This document shows positions 25,721-35,107 of a stretch of DNA of 64,000 nt, piece after piece (position 1 is the stretch's first letter; each line of letters starts with the position of its first letter). A program made the translations under genes and the position numbers. The notes beneath the pieces were generated by a model. It was given only the letters and a program-made list of their open reading frames with translations, was not told where the DNA came from and did no database searches. This DNA is from Pseudomonas brenneri. Lineage in GTDB: Bacteria; Pseudomonadota; Gammaproteobacteria; Pseudomonadales; Pseudomonadaceae. The stretch lies in contig NZ_VFIL01000006.1 of assembly GCF_007858285.1 (NCBI RefSeq), positions 124,001 through 188,000 on the forward strand, in the 5' to 3' direction.

Positions 25721-26869
25721 TCAGCTCTGCGACGCGGCTTTGGGAAGAATATCGTTGGCCACCATCTCGCCAAACGGGCTCACGTAACCGGCGCTTTTCG
25801 GCAGCTCGGGACGTTCGATATCCAGGTGCGGGAACAGCAACTCCGCAACCCGGTACGACTCTTCCAAGTGGGGATAACCGGAGAAGATGAAGGTATCGAT
25901 GCCCAGCTCTGCGTACTCCTTGACCCGCGCCGCCACGGTCGGCCCATCGCCTACCAGTGCAGTGCCGGCGCCGCCGCGCACCAGGCCGACGCCGGCCCAC
26001 AGGTTGGGGCTGACTTCGAGGTTGTCGCGACTGCCACCATGCAAGGCGGCCATGCGTTGCTGGCCCACCGAATCAAAGCGCGCCAGCGAGGCCTGGGCAC
26101 GGGCGATGGTGTCGTCGTCCAGATGGGAGATCAGTTTGTCGGCGGCTTTCCAGGCTTCATCGTTGGTTTCACGCACGATCACATGCAAGCGAATACCAAA
26201 GCGCACGGTACGCCCAAGCTTGGCTGCCTTGGCCCGCACCTGCTGGATTTTTTCCGCCACTGCCGCCGGTGGTTCGCCCCAGGTCAGGACCATTTCCACT
26301 TGTTCGGCTGCCAGGTCCTGGGCCGCTTCGGAAGATCCGCCGAAATACAGCGGCGGACGTGGCTGCTGGATCGGTGGGTACAGCAACTTGGCGCCTTTGA
26401 CGCTGATGTGCTGGCCGTCGTAGTCCACGGTTTCGCCTTCCAGCACGCGGCGCCAGATGCGGGTGAATTCCACCGAGGCCTGATAGCGCTCCTCATGGCT
26501 GAGGAACAGACCGTCGCCGGCCAGTTCCTCTGGATCACCGCCGGTCACCAAGTTGAACAGCGCCCGCCCACCGGACAATCGGTCCAGGGTCGCGGCCTGA
26601 CGCGCGGCCACCGTCGGCGAGATGATCCCGGGGCGCAGTGCGACCAGAAATTTCAGACGCTGGGTCACCGGGATCAGCGAGGCGGCCACCAGCCACGAGT
26701 CTTCGCAGGAACGTCCGGTGGGGATCAGTACCCCGCCAAAGCCCAGGCGATCTGCGGCCTGGGCGACCTGTTGCAGATAACCGTGATCCACGGCGCGCGC
26801 GCCTTCGGCGGTGCCAAGGTAATGGCCGTCGCCGTGGGTAGGCAGGAACCAGAAAATAGTGAGGCTCAT
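25721..26869 (-). CDS. ssuD: FMNH2-dependent alkanesulfonate monooxygenase SsuD
   Basis: A 382-residue bacterial-luciferase-like flavin monooxygenase. The full-length SsuD pattern is clear: [16 protein letters not shown] start, [50 protein letters not shown] and [17 protein letters not shown]. It uses FMNH2 from SsuE and oxygen to split C-S bonds of alkanesulfonates, freeing sulfite and an aldehyde. It sits between ssuA and ssuC in the operon. Confidence 0.97.
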   Translation of the reverse strand: MSLTIFWFLPTHGDGHYLGTAEGARAVDHGYLQQVAQAADRLGFGGVLIPTGRSCEDSWLVAASLIPVTQRLKFLVALRPGIISPTVAARQAATLDRLSGGRALFNLVTGGDPEELAGDGLFLSHEERYQASVEFTRIWRRVLEGETVDYDGQHISVKGAKLLYPPIQQPRPPLYFGGSSEAAQDLAAEQVEMVLTWGEPPAAVAEKIQQVRAKAAKLGRTVRFGIRLHVIVRETNDEAWKAADKLISHLDDDTIARAQASLARFDSVGQQRMAALHGGSRDNLEVSPNLWAGVGLVRGGAGTALVGDGPTVAARVKEYAELGIDTFIFSGYPHLEESYRVAELLFPHLDIERPELPKSAGYVSPFGEMVANDILPKAASQS

Positions 26870-26894
26870 GGAGTTGTCTCCTGAAGAAATCGGA

Positions 26895-27863
26895 TTACGG
26901 CGCTTTGGCCACGGTCGCAGGTGGCGTCCAGATCACGTCCTTGATGCTCAAGGGCTTGGGAATCAATTTGAGCTGGTAGAAGGTGTCGGCGATTTTCTGC
27001 TGGGCGGCGACCACTTCCGGGGTCAGGAACAGCGCGCCGTAACCCTGGCGTTTCACCGAGGTCAGGGTGATGTCAGCCGGCAGGCCAAGCAGTGGGGCGA
27101 CTTGTTCGGTGACTTCCTGGGGGTTGGCCTTGGACCATTCGCCCACGGCGCGCACTTCTTCCACCAGCGCCCTGATCACGTCCGGATGTTTTTCGGTGTA
27201 AGGCTTGGTGGCCAGGTAGAACTGGTGGTTATCGGCAATGCCGGTGGCGTCACGCAGGGTGCGCGCTTGCAGTTGTTTCTCGGCGGCAGCCTGGTACGGG
27301 TCCCAGATCACCCAGGCATCGACACTGCCACGTTCGAAGGCGGCACGGGCGTCGGCGGGCGGCAGGAACACGGTCTGTACGTCGGTGTATTTCAGGCCGG
27401 CGTCTTCCAGGGCGCGCACCAGCAGGTAATGCACGTTGGAGCCTTTGTTGAGCACGACTTTCTTGCCCTTGAGCTCAGCCACCGACTTGATCGGCGAGTC
27501 CTTGGGCACCAGGATGGCCTCGCTGGTCGGCGCTGGCGGTTCGTAGGCAACGTAGAGCAGATCGGCACCGGCGGCCTGGGCGAATACCGGCGGGGTTTCG
27601 CCAGTCACACCAAAGTCGATGGAGCCGACATTCAGCCCTTCGAGCAACTGCGGGCCACCGGGAAATTCGGTCCACTGCACGTTCACGCCCTGCTCAGCCA
27701 GGCGCTTTTCCAGGGTGCCCTTGGCTTTGAGCAGCACCAGGGTGCCGTACTTCTGATAACCGATCCGCAGGGTTTCGGCCGCTTGAGCTTGAACAATGGC
27801 GCCGAAGGACACAGCCGCAGCAAACAGTGCGACCAGGCCCCGACGCAAGATGACAGTGCGCAT
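26895..27863 (-). CDS. ssuA: Aliphatic sulfonate-binding periplasmic protein SsuA
   Basis: A 322-residue binding protein with signal peptide ([28 protein letters not shown]) and the SsuA core [59 protein letters not shown] and [16 protein letters not shown] 27863 has GGAG six bases ahead; a TTG at 27875 is rejected. It delivers sulfonates to SsuBC. It lies about 110 bases after ssuE. Confidence 0.95.
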   Translation of the reverse strand: MRTVILRRGLVALFAAAVSFGAIVQAQAAETLRIGYQKYGTLVLLKAKGTLEKRLAEQGVNVQWTEFPGGPQLLEGLNVGSIDFGVTGETPPVFAQAAGADLLYVAYEPPAPTSEAILVPKDSPIKSVAELKGKKVVLNKGSNVHYLLVRALEDAGLKYTDVQTVFLPPADARAAFERGSVDAWVIWDPYQAAAEKQLQARTLRDATGIADNHQFYLATKPYTEKHPDVIRALVEEVRAVGEWSKANPQEVTEQVAPLLGLPADITLTSVKRQGYGALFLTPEVVAAQQKIADTFYQLKLIPKPLSIKDVIWTPPATVAKAP

Positions 27864-27973
27864 GACGCTCTCCAAATTGACGATGAGGGTTGTGGCTGCA
27901 CCTGCTTGGCCGATGGCGGCTGAGTAAGGTGAGGGTTTCTTACATTAGGGTGTGGCTTACATCCGGGTGAGGC

Positions 27974-28567
27974 TTAGATGCTCCAGCGAGCACTCAACAA
28001 ACGTTCATTCAACACATGGGGGTCCAGCGGTTGCGGGCGGCGGGCCATGGCGCTGTAGAACTGCTCCAGGGCTTCGCTCAAGCGTTGTTCAAGGATTGGC
28101 ACCAACTGCGCCTGGGCACTGCCTTCGCCGTAGGCGATCTGGCTGTCTTCGGCGAAAATCCCATGCAGCAACTCCTGGGCCTTGAGCGCCGACAGCACGG
28201 GCTTCAAGGCGTAATCCACCGCCAGCATGTGGGCAATACTGCCGCCGGTAGCCATGGGCAATACCACTTTGTGGGCCAGGGCGCGTTCCGGCAGCAGATC
28301 GAGGATGGTTTTCAACGCGCCGGAAAACGACGCCTTGTACACCGGCGTGGCGATCAACAAGCCATCGGCATTGGCTACCTGGGCCAGCAAGTCGAGGACC
28401 TTGGGGCTGTCGAAGCGTGCGTACAGCAAATCCTCGGCGGGGAAGTCCCGTATCTGATAACTCACCACTTCCACGCCTTGCTGCTGCAACCAGCGCCGCG
28501 AATGATCCAGCAGCACCCCTGAGCGGGAGCGTTGGCTGGGACTGCCACCAAGTGTTACGACCAGCAT
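27974..28567 (-). CDS. ssuE: NAD(P)H-dependent FMN reductase SsuE
   Basis: A 197-residue flavodoxin-fold flavin reductase: [21 protein letters not shown] (phosphate loop), [28 protein letters not shown] and [14 protein letters not shown]. It supplies FMNH2 to SsuD. AAGGA lies nine bases before ATG 28567. It opens the ssuEADCBF operon behind an AT-rich promoter region containing a 9-bp dyad. Confidence 0.95.
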   Translation of the reverse strand: MLVVTLGGSPSQRSRSGVLLDHSRRWLQQQGVEVVSYQIRDFPAEDLLYARFDSPKVLDLLAQVANADGLLIATPVYKASFSGALKTILDLLPERALAHKVVLPMATGGSIAHMLAVDYALKPVLSALKAQELLHGIFAEDSQIAYGEGSAQAQLVPILEQRLSEALEQFYSAMARRPQPLDPHVLNERLLSARWSI

Positions 28568-28642
28568 CTGGGAGTTTCCTTGAGCAAGTGTCGGCGGTTC
28601 GCGGTGCGGCGATGGCGCCAAGATGGAACAGACCTTATCAGC

Positions 28643-28664
28643 AGATTTATATATCTATAAATCT
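28643..28664. promoter_or_regulatory. AT-rich dyad upstream of ssuE
   Basis: Perfect arms AGATTTATA (28643-28651) and TATAAATCT (28656-28664) with a four-base spacer, 76 bases upstream of the ssuE start, inside a strongly AT-rich stretch (about 28640-28690). Candidate binding site for a sulfur-starvation activator. Confidence 0.5.
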
Positions 28665-28720
28665 TATTTATTCATTTGTTTATTCTTAAATTGCATATGC
28701 GAGAAATCATTCGCCAGGCG

Positions 28721-28744
28721 AAAAAAAGGCCGTCGAAACGGCCT
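28721..28744 (-). terminator. Rho-independent terminator of lsfA
   Basis: Read on the minus strand: AGGCCGT-TTCG-ACGGCCT hairpin followed by six or seven T residues, about 50 bases after the lsfA stop. It separates lsfA from ssuE transcription. Confidence 0.9.
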
Positions 28745-28782
28745 GAAAACCCCTGCTATGTGAGCACTGAAATGCGATCAAC

Positions 28783-28795
28783 CTGTGGGAGCGGG
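28783..28795. repeat. Half REP against the lsfA stop codon
   Basis: CTGTGGGAGCGGG, the first half of the common REP, ends exactly where the complement of the lsfA stop codon (TTA) begins. The second half is absent. Confidence 0.6.
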
Positions 28796-29434
28796 TTAAC
28801 GATTAGGCTGTGGCGTGAGCCGCAGATACGGCTTCACCGCGCGATAGCCCTTGGGAAAGCGTTGCTTGATCTCGTCCTCATCCTTGAGCGACGGCACGAT
28901 CACCACTTCATCACCGTCCTGCCAGTTGGCCGGAGTGGCGACTTTGTAGTTGTCGGTCAGTTGCAACGAGTCGATGACCCGCAGGATTTCGTGGAAGTTG
29001 CGCCCGGTGCTGGCCGGGTAGGTGATGGTCAGGCGAATCTTTTTGTTCGGGTCAATCACGAACAGCGAACGCACGGTGAGCGTGTCGTTGGCATTGGGGT
29101 GGATCAGGTCGTAGAGGTCCGAAACCTTGCGGTCGGCATCGGCCAGGATCGGGAAATTGACGACAGTGGCCTGGGTTTCGTTGATGTCCTCGATCCACTT
29201 ATGGTGGGAGTCCACCGGGTCTACCGACAGGGCAATGGCCTTGACCCCACGCTGGGCGAATTCGTCCTTGAGCTTGGCGGTGAAACCCAGCTCGGTGGTG
29301 CACACCGGGGTGAAGTCCGCCGGGTGGGAAAACAACACGCCCCAGCTATCGCCCAGCCACTCGTGGAAGCGAATCTTGCCGGCGCTGGAATCCTGTTCAA
29401 AGTCGGGGGCGATATCGCCCAGTCTGAGGCTCAT
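28796..29434 (-). CDS. lsfA: 1-Cys peroxiredoxin LsfA
   Basis: A 212-residue Prx6-type peroxiredoxin. The peroxidatic Cys45 lies in FSHPADFTPVCTTE. The long C-terminal domain (VIDSLQLTDNYKVATPANWQDGDEVVIVPSL) has no obvious resolving Cys, as in 1-Cys enzymes. It reduces peroxides in the cytosol. In Pseudomonas, lsfA is induced by sulfate starvation and lies next to the ssu operon, as here. Confidence 0.94.
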   Translation of the reverse strand: MSLRLGDIAPDFEQDSSAGKIRFHEWLGDSWGVLFSHPADFTPVCTTELGFTAKLKDEFAQRGVKAIALSVDPVDSHHKWIEDINETQATVVNFPILADADRKVSDLYDLIHPNANDTLTVRSLFVIDPNKKIRLTITYPASTGRNFHEILRVIDSLQLTDNYKVATPANWQDGDEVVIVPSLKDEDEIKQRFPKGYRAVKPYLRLTPQPNR

Positions 29435-29497
29435 GGTGTGGCTCCTGATGAGTGCTTATGGAGCCCACTGTGCCTGCTTTGAATTTAATTTAAAAAG

Positions 29498-29515
29498 AAT
29501 AAATATCGATTTATT
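29498..29515. promoter_or_regulatory. AT-rich dyad upstream of lsfA
   Basis: AATAAAT (29498-29504) and ATTTATT (29509-29515) separated by ATCG, 64 bases upstream of the lsfA start. It has the same four-base spacing and ATTTAT/ATAAAT core as the dyad before ssuE, but with the arms in the opposite sense. Confidence 0.45.
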
Positions 29516-29565
29516 TAGACCATAAATGAATATACAGCTTTGCGTTGATTGACCAATTTCTGAGC

Positions 29566-29599
29566 AAAAAAAACCTCGCGATTAACGCGAGGTTTTTTT
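29566..29599. terminator. Bidirectional terminator after the OprD-family porin
   Basis: AAAAAAAACCTCGCG-ATTAA-CGCGAGGTTTTTTT: a CG-rich stem with A and T tracts on both sides. It ends the minus-strand porin transcript; no plus-strand gene precedes it. Confidence 0.92.
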
Positions 29600-29610
29600 C
29601 TCAACGGTTC

Positions 29611-30936
29611 TTACAGGAAGCTGTAAGTGTAGTTGAAGATCAGACGAGTCTGGTCTTGGTCCTGGATGCCAGTGCCGCTGCCACGATAGACACCGTGACG
29701 CAGTGTGGTGCCAAAGCCTTTCAGAGCGCCCTGCTGAATGGTGTAGTCGACACGCATATCGCGTTCCCACTCGGACTGGTCGCTGCCGCCGTTCTTGGCT
29801 TTGATGTTGTCGCCATGCAGGTAAGCAATCGAGGTTTTCAGACCTGGAACGCCCAATGCAGCGAAGTCGTAGGAGTACTGACCGAAGGTGGTGTTTTCAC
29901 CCGCACGCACGAAGGAGTTGATCATGCTATCGGTGAAGAGGTAGAAGCTGGAACCGCCAGCGCCTTCGTTACGGCCATTACCGTCGACAACACCGCCCTG
30001 GTTCAACCAGACGAAACCGCCGTCATCATTCACACGCTGGTGACCGACCATGAACGCACTGCCACCCAGGCTATAGGTGAACATGGCGCTCCAGGTTTTG
30101 TTATTAACTTCGCCTGCGTCCTTCGCATAACCACCATTGTTGTTGAACTGGTAGCCAGCCTGACCGTTCTTACCGTCGGAGCTGCTATCGAAGTAGCGCA
30201 CGTCGGTTTTGAACGACTGGCCTTCGGTGATCGGGTAGACGTGAACCAGACCCAGGAAGTGCTGCTTATAGAAGTCTTCCAGGTTGGCGTAGTAGTACTG
30301 CAAGGTCAGGTCTTTGGTGACCTTCCAATCAGCACCGCCATAACGGAACTTGTTGCTTTCCTGGCTGGCGCCTGCAACCGACAGGCCAGTGCTGTTGCTC
30401 GAAGCACGACCGGTGGCGTGTTCAAGTTGACCGCCGTTGAACGTCACGTTGTCGATTTCTTTGGAGGTGACAGTGCCGCCTTCAAAGGTTTGTGGCAGCA
30501 GACGGCCATCGCTTGCGATCACGACCGGCAGGTTCGGAGCCAGGGCTCCGCCCAGATGGGCCTCGGTCTTGGAAAAGCGAGCCTTTACGTTGGCGCTCGC
30601 GCTGCTCCAGCTGCTCACAGCCGAACCGTCGGTGTCGCTTGGAACAAAGGAGTTGTTGTCTGGGTGGTGGCCACGGCCACCGTCCAGGTGAAAGCCGACC
30701 AATGCCTGGGCATCGATACCAAAGCCAACCGTACCTTCAGTGAAACCAGACTGGACGTTGAACTTCAGGCCGGTGGCCGTTTCGCGCTGGTCAGAACCAC
30801 CTTCACGCTGATCGTTATCAAAATACAGGGTCCGCGAACTGACGGATGCCTTGGTGTCTTCAACAAAACCAGCGGCGCCTGCTTGCTGAGCCAAAACCCC
30901 AGCCGCGATGGCGAACGCCAATGTGGACTTCTTCAT
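29611..30936 (-). CDS. OprD-family outer membrane porin
   Basis: A 441-residue porin with a signal peptide (MKKSTLAFAIAAGVLAQQAGA), the family start GFVEDTKASVSSRTLYFDND, alternating beta strands, the SNSTGLSVAGAS and RYGGADWKVTKDLTLQYYYANLEDFYKQHF stretches, and a C-terminal aromatic strand ending NYTYSFL. OprD-family members admit amino acids, aromatic acids or other small organic anions. The substrate is not evident; the neighbouring ssu and tauA-like genes make a sulfur-containing solute possible. AGGAG lies six bases ahead of ATG 30936. Confidence 0.9.
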   Translation of the reverse strand: MKKSTLAFAIAAGVLAQQAGAAGFVEDTKASVSSRTLYFDNDQREGGSDQRETATGLKFNVQSGFTEGTVGFGIDAQALVGFHLDGGRGHHPDNNSFVPSDTDGSAVSSWSSASANVKARFSKTEAHLGGALAPNLPVVIASDGRLLPQTFEGGTVTSKEIDNVTFNGGQLEHATGRASSNSTGLSVAGASQESNKFRYGGADWKVTKDLTLQYYYANLEDFYKQHFLGLVHVYPITEGQSFKTDVRYFDSSSDGKNGQAGYQFNNNGGYAKDAGEVNNKTWSAMFTYSLGGSAFMVGHQRVNDDGGFVWLNQGGVVDGNGRNEGAGGSSFYLFTDSMINSFVRAGENTTFGQYSYDFAALGVPGLKTSIAYLHGDNIKAKNGGSDQSEWERDMRVDYTIQQGALKGFGTTLRHGVYRGSGTGIQDQDQTRLIFNYTYSFL

Positions 30937-31305
30937 GTACCGCTCCTCTCGTTTCTAATTTTTGTAGTTCTTTGGTCTCGGGTCTGACGCCCTCGATCCA
31001 CAGATGCGCGATTAGCGCCAGATCGTGACTGACAAGTCAATCGTAACCTTGTGTGTCTACTACCTTCGTCTAATCGCAGTTGATTTGGTCCCTGCAGGGT
31101 AATGAGTTTTTCATACACCCAAAAAGAATTATTTCGTCCTTTTTCATACTATTCAGGAATAACACTTTCCATGGGGCGACCAACCCGCAGTGGGGTATCG
31201 CTCCATAAGCTAATTCCTAAAGGGTATTTGTTAGCCATTTTTTAGATCGTTTAGTGTGAACAGAATCCTGCACACGTCACTCACGATCAAAAAGGCGACG
31301 CCATC
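30937..31305. other. Divergent promoter region, porin / TauA-like gene
   Basis: 369 bases with no open frame I would call a gene. It is AT-richer than its surroundings, especially 31110-31260, and must hold the promoters of the divergent porin and tauA-like genes. I see no perfect dyad, REP or terminator here. Confidence 0.7.
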
Positions 31306-32292
31306 ATGGCCAAACGCGCATCCTCTCGTCAATTTGTTACAGTTTTACTATCCCTTACAATTTCTTTTGGGGCGCAGGCGGCCAACCTCACCGTCGGCTA
31401 TCAAACCGGTATCGATCCGAGCAAAGTGCCCCAGGCCGACGGCCTTTATGAGCAGGCCATTGGCGAGAAAATCGACTGGCGCCGCTTCAACAGCGGCCCG
31501 GAGGTGGTCACCGCGATTGCCTCCGGCGATGTACAGATCGGCAACCTCGGCTCCAGCCCGTTGGCGGCCGCCGCATCCCGTAACCTACCCATCGTAGCGT
31601 TCATCGTATCGGCCCAGATCAATAGTTCTGAAGCTTTGGTAGTGCGTAACGGCAGCCATATTGACGCACCCAAGGACCTGATCGGCAAAACCATCGCCAC
31701 GCCGTTTGTCTCCACATCCCACTACAGCCTGCTCGCGGCCTTGAAACACTGGGGCCTGGACACAAAGCAGGTCAAAGTGGTGAACCTGCAACCAGGCGAA
31801 ATTGCCGCAGCCTGGAAACGCGGGGATATCGACGGTGCATTTGTCTGGTCACCCGCCCTGGGGGAAATCCGCAAGACCGGCAAGACCCTGACCGACGCGG
31901 CTCAGGTGGGCCAATGGGGCGCGCCGACGTTTGAGGTGTGGGTAGCACGCAAGGATTTTGCCGAGAAGCATCCAGAGATCGTGGCCAAGTTTGCCAAGGT
32001 CACCCTGGACTCGTTTGCCGACTACGCAGCCAATAAAGCCAAGTGGACGGTGGATTCGTCGCCGGTGCAGAAGATCGCCAGGCTGACCGGCGCAAACGCC
32101 GCAGATATCCCTGAACTGCTGGAAGGCAGCACCTTCCCCGATGCCCAGGCGCAGCAAACCGACGCCTTGCTTAATGGCGCAACGGCCAAGGCCATTGGGG
32201 AGACCGCCAAATTCCTGAAGGAACAAGGCAAGGTGGAAACTGTGCTGCCGGACTATTCGGCGTTTGTGACAGACAAATTTATCCAGGAATAA
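31306..32292 (+). CDS. tauA: Taurine ABC transporter substrate-binding protein, TauA-like, orphan
   Basis: A 328-residue periplasmic binding protein with signal peptide (QFVTVLLSLTISFGAQA) and the TauA pattern NLTVGYQTGIDPSKVPQADGLYE, WRRFNSGPEVVTAIASGDVQIGNLGSSPLAAAASR and AFVWSPALGEIRKTGKTL. TauA delivers taurine to TauBC for use as a sulfur source. No tauB, tauC or tauD is adjacent: the gene is followed by a REP and the convergent argA. It may serve a transporter elsewhere in the genome. Confidence 0.87.
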   Translation: MAKRASSRQFVTVLLSLTISFGAQAANLTVGYQTGIDPSKVPQADGLYEQAIGEKIDWRRFNSGPEVVTAIASGDVQIGNLGSSPLAAAASRNLPIVAFIVSAQINSSEALVVRNGSHIDAPKDLIGKTIATPFVSTSHYSLLAALKHWGLDTKQVKVVNLQPGEIAAAWKRGDIDGAFVWSPALGEIRKTGKTLTDAAQVGQWGAPTFEVWVARKDFAEKHPEIVAKFAKVTLDSFADYAANKAKWTVDSSPVQKIARLTGANAADIPELLEGSTFPDAQAQQTDALLNGATAKAIGETAKFLKEQGKVETVLPDYSAFVTDKFIQE

Positions 32293-32303
32293 ACACGGAC
32301 AAA

Positions 32304-32337
32304 AAATGTGGGAGCGGGCTTGCTCGCTCCCACATTT
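32304..32337. repeat. Single REP hairpin
   Basis: AAATGTGGGAGCG / CGCTCCCACATTT perfect arms between the convergent tauA-like and argA genes, where no other terminator is visible. Confidence 0.9.
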
Positions 32338-32364
32338 AGGTATTGGGTGTACCGAATACCGTGT

Positions 32365-33663
32365 TTATAAGGTCTTCTCGAAGATCTTCGAATTACGCTG
32401 GAAGTTGTACAGCGACGCCCGTGCCGACGGTAGGCGATCCACGCTGCTCGGCACAAACCCGCGCTCGCGGAACCAATGGGCGGTGCGAGTCGTCAGCACG
32501 AACAGCGTCTTCAAGCCTTGGGTGCGGGCACGGGTTTCGATGCGCTCCAGCAGCTCATCACCGCGACCGCCATGGCGATATTCCGGATTGACCGCCAGGC
32601 ACGCCAGCTCACCCGCGTCGGAATCGGCAATCGGGTACAACGCGGCACACGCGATGATCATGCCTTCGCGCTCCACCACGCTGAACTGCTCGATTTCCCG
32701 CTCCAGCACTTCCCGTGAACGACGCACCAGGATCCCCTGCTCTTCCAGCGGGCTGATCAGGTCCAGCAAGCCGCCGACGTCTTCAATCGCCGCCTCGCGC
32801 ACCAGTTCGAACTGTTCCTGGGCCACCAGCGTACCGCCGCCGTCCCGGGTAAACAGTTCGGTCAACAGCGCACCGTCCTCGACATAACTGACGATATGGC
32901 TGCGCCCCACGCCCCCACGACAGGCCTCGGCCGCCGCATCGAGCAGTTCGGCCTGGTAGTTGTTGCCCAGGCGTTGCAGGTGCGCCGGCACTTGTTGCGG
33001 GCGCAGTTCGCGCACCAACCGGCCATTTTCGTCGATCAGGCCCAGGTCGGCGCCAAACAGCAGCAGCTTGTCGGCGCCCAGGTCGATGGCGGCGCGGGTG
33101 GCCACGTCTTCACAGGCCAGGTTGAAAATCTCCCCGGTCGGCGAATAGCCCAGTGGCGACAGGACGACGATGGAGCGCTCATCCAGCAGACGGTTGATGC
33201 CCTTGCGGTCGACCCGGCGCACTTCGCCGGTGTGGTGGTAGTCGATGCCGTCGAGCACGCCGATCGGCCGCGCGGTCACCAGGTTGCCACTGGCCACCCG
33301 CAGGCGCGAGCCCTGCATCGGCGAGGACGCCATGTCCATGGACAAACGCGCTTCAATGGCGATGCGCAGGTGGCCCACTGCATCGATCACACACTCCAGG
33401 GTCGCTGCATCGGTGATGCGCATCCCATCGTGGTAATGCGGGGTCAGGCCGCGGGCAGCGAGACGGGTTTCGATTTGCGGGCGCGAGCCATGCACCAGCA
33501 CCAGGCGCACGCCGAGGCTGTGCAGCAGCACCAGGTCGTGGACGATATTGCCGAAGTTCGGGTGATCCACACCATCGCCCGGCAGCATGACCACAAAGGT
33601 GCAGTCACGGTGGGCATTGATGTAGGGCGAAGCGTGACGAAGCCAATTGACGTATTCGGGCAT
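32365..33663 (-). CDS. argA: Amino-acid N-acetyltransferase (N-acetylglutamate synthase)
   Basis: A 432-residue fusion of an amino-acid-kinase-like domain (residues ~20-270, HRDCTFVVMLPGDGV, LVLVHGSRPQIETRLAARG, VLSPLGYSPTGEIFNLACEDVA) and a C-terminal GNAT domain (~285-430, LACLAVNPEYRHGGRGDELLERIE, FVLTTRTAHWFRERGF). It makes N-acetylglutamate, the first intermediate of arginine synthesis, and is usually inhibited by arginine through the kinase-like domain. It is full length. argE lies upstream on the same strand. Confidence 0.96.
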   Translation of the reverse strand: MPEYVNWLRHASPYINAHRDCTFVVMLPGDGVDHPNFGNIVHDLVLLHSLGVRLVLVHGSRPQIETRLAARGLTPHYHDGMRITDAATLECVIDAVGHLRIAIEARLSMDMASSPMQGSRLRVASGNLVTARPIGVLDGIDYHHTGEVRRVDRKGINRLLDERSIVVLSPLGYSPTGEIFNLACEDVATRAAIDLGADKLLLFGADLGLIDENGRLVRELRPQQVPAHLQRLGNNYQAELLDAAAEACRGGVGRSHIVSYVEDGALLTELFTRDGGGTLVAQEQFELVREAAIEDVGGLLDLISPLEEQGILVRRSREVLEREIEQFSVVEREGMIIACAALYPIADSDAGELACLAVNPEYRHGGRGDELLERIETRARTQGLKTLFVLTTRTAHWFRERGFVPSSVDRLPSARASLYNFQRNSKIFEKTL

Positions 33664-33798
33664 AAAACCTGGGCCTGTAATAAAAAGCAGCCAAAAAAGG
33701 ATGAATCGCTAAACGCACAGCGGGCTGATGGTTATCGTCGGAACAGGCTTGGCGACACGCTCGCTCTCCTTCTATGTACGGGGTGCAATGGGGTTAAT

Positions 33799-34947
33799 TT
33801 ATGCAGGCTTGAGACAGTAATGTTCAATCAGTTCCCGCAATAGACGCACTGTAGGCGTCAAGCGTGACATTTCAAGGTACTCGCCCGGTTGGTGGGCGCA
33901 GGCAATGTCCCCAGGGCCGAGCACCAGGGTTTCGCAACCAAGGCGCTGAAGATAAGGCGCTTCAGTACCGAACGCTACTGCTTCGGCACGATGGCCGGTC
34001 AAATGTTCCGCGACACGCACCAGTTCGGCGTCTTCAGGCTGCTCGAAGGGTGGCACTTCGGGGAACAGCGGCGCGTAGTCGATCTTTACTTGATGGCGTT
34101 CGGCGATGGGCTGCAGTTTCAGGCGGATCGCGTCGCGCAACACCTGGGGGTCCATGCCGGGCAAGGGCCGCAGGTCGAACTCCAGGGAGCACTGGCCGCA
34201 AATCCGGTTGGGGTTATCGCCGCCGTGGATACAGCCAAAATTCAAGGTCGGCTGGGGCACCGTGAATTGTGGGTTGCGGTATTCCCGTTGCCAGGCCAGG
34301 CGCAGGCCGCGCAGTTCGCCCATGGCGTCATGCATGGCTTCAAGGGCGCTGTGGCCCAGGCTCGGGTCCGACGAATGACCGCTGCGCCCGAGGATATCGA
34401 TGCGCTCCATCATCACCCCCTTGTGCAGGCGGATCGGCTTGAGGCCCGTGGGCTCGCCAATTACCGCCGCGCGCCCCAGGGGGCGGCCCGCCGCAGCCAG
34501 GGCGCGAGCGCCGGCCATGGAGCTTTCTTCATCACAGGTCGCGAGGATCAACAGCGGTTGCTTGAACGGTTGGTCCAGCAGCGGCAGGACCGCTTCGATA
34601 GCCAGGGCGAAAAAACCCTTCATGTCGCAGCTACCCAGTCCTACCCAACGGCCATCCACTTCCGTCAACTTCAAAGGATCGGTCTGCCACAGCGCCTCAT
34701 CGTAAGGCACGGTATCGCTATGCCCCGCCAGTACCAGGCCACCGGGGCCGCTGCCGAAGCTGGCCAATAGATTGAATTTGCCGGGGCTGACCTGCTGGAT
34801 ATCGCAGGCGAAACCCAGGTCGCCCAACCAGCTTGCGAGCAGGTCGATCACCGGGCGGTTGGTCTGGTCGAGAGACGCTTGGGTGCAACTGACCGATGGC
34901 GCGGCAATCAGTGCGGCAAATTGTTCTTTCATGGACGGTAAAGGCAT
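33799..34947 (-). CDS. argE: Acetylornithine deacetylase
   Basis: A 382-residue M20-family zinc hydrolase. Metal ligands lie in LAGHSDTVPYD, GSCDMKGF and TCDEESSMAGA; the dimerisation domain includes GRSGHSSDPSLGHSALE. It releases ornithine from N-acetylornithine. ATG 34947 is preceded by GAGAG about seven bases ahead; ATG 34932 lacks a ribosome site. It lies 135 bases upstream of argA, so the two arginine genes may be co-expressed. Confidence 0.93.
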   Translation of the reverse strand: MPLPSMKEQFAALIAAPSVSCTQASLDQTNRPVIDLLASWLGDLGFACDIQQVSPGKFNLLASFGSGPGGLVLAGHSDTVPYDEALWQTDPLKLTEVDGRWVGLGSCDMKGFFALAIEAVLPLLDQPFKQPLLILATCDEESSMAGARALAAAGRPLGRAAVIGEPTGLKPIRLHKGVMMERIDILGRSGHSSDPSLGHSALEAMHDAMGELRGLRLAWQREYRNPQFTVPQPTLNFGCIHGGDNPNRICGQCSLEFDLRPLPGMDPQVLRDAIRLKLQPIAERHQVKIDYAPLFPEVPPFEQPEDAELVRVAEHLTGHRAEAVAFGTEAPYLQRLGCETLVLGPGDIACAHQPGEYLEMSRLTPTVRLLRELIEHYCLKPA

Positions 34948-35107
34948 GCGCGGTCTCTCAACTTCCACAGATGAAACCCATCATAGAACCATCTGCGTTA
35001 CACAATAAACCCGTTGCGGCACGTTGCCGGGCTCAGTCCTGTACACTGCACGACCTTGGCAGCCACCTTTTCCCCCGGCTGCACTCCCGATCCTGGATGT
35101 TCCGGCC

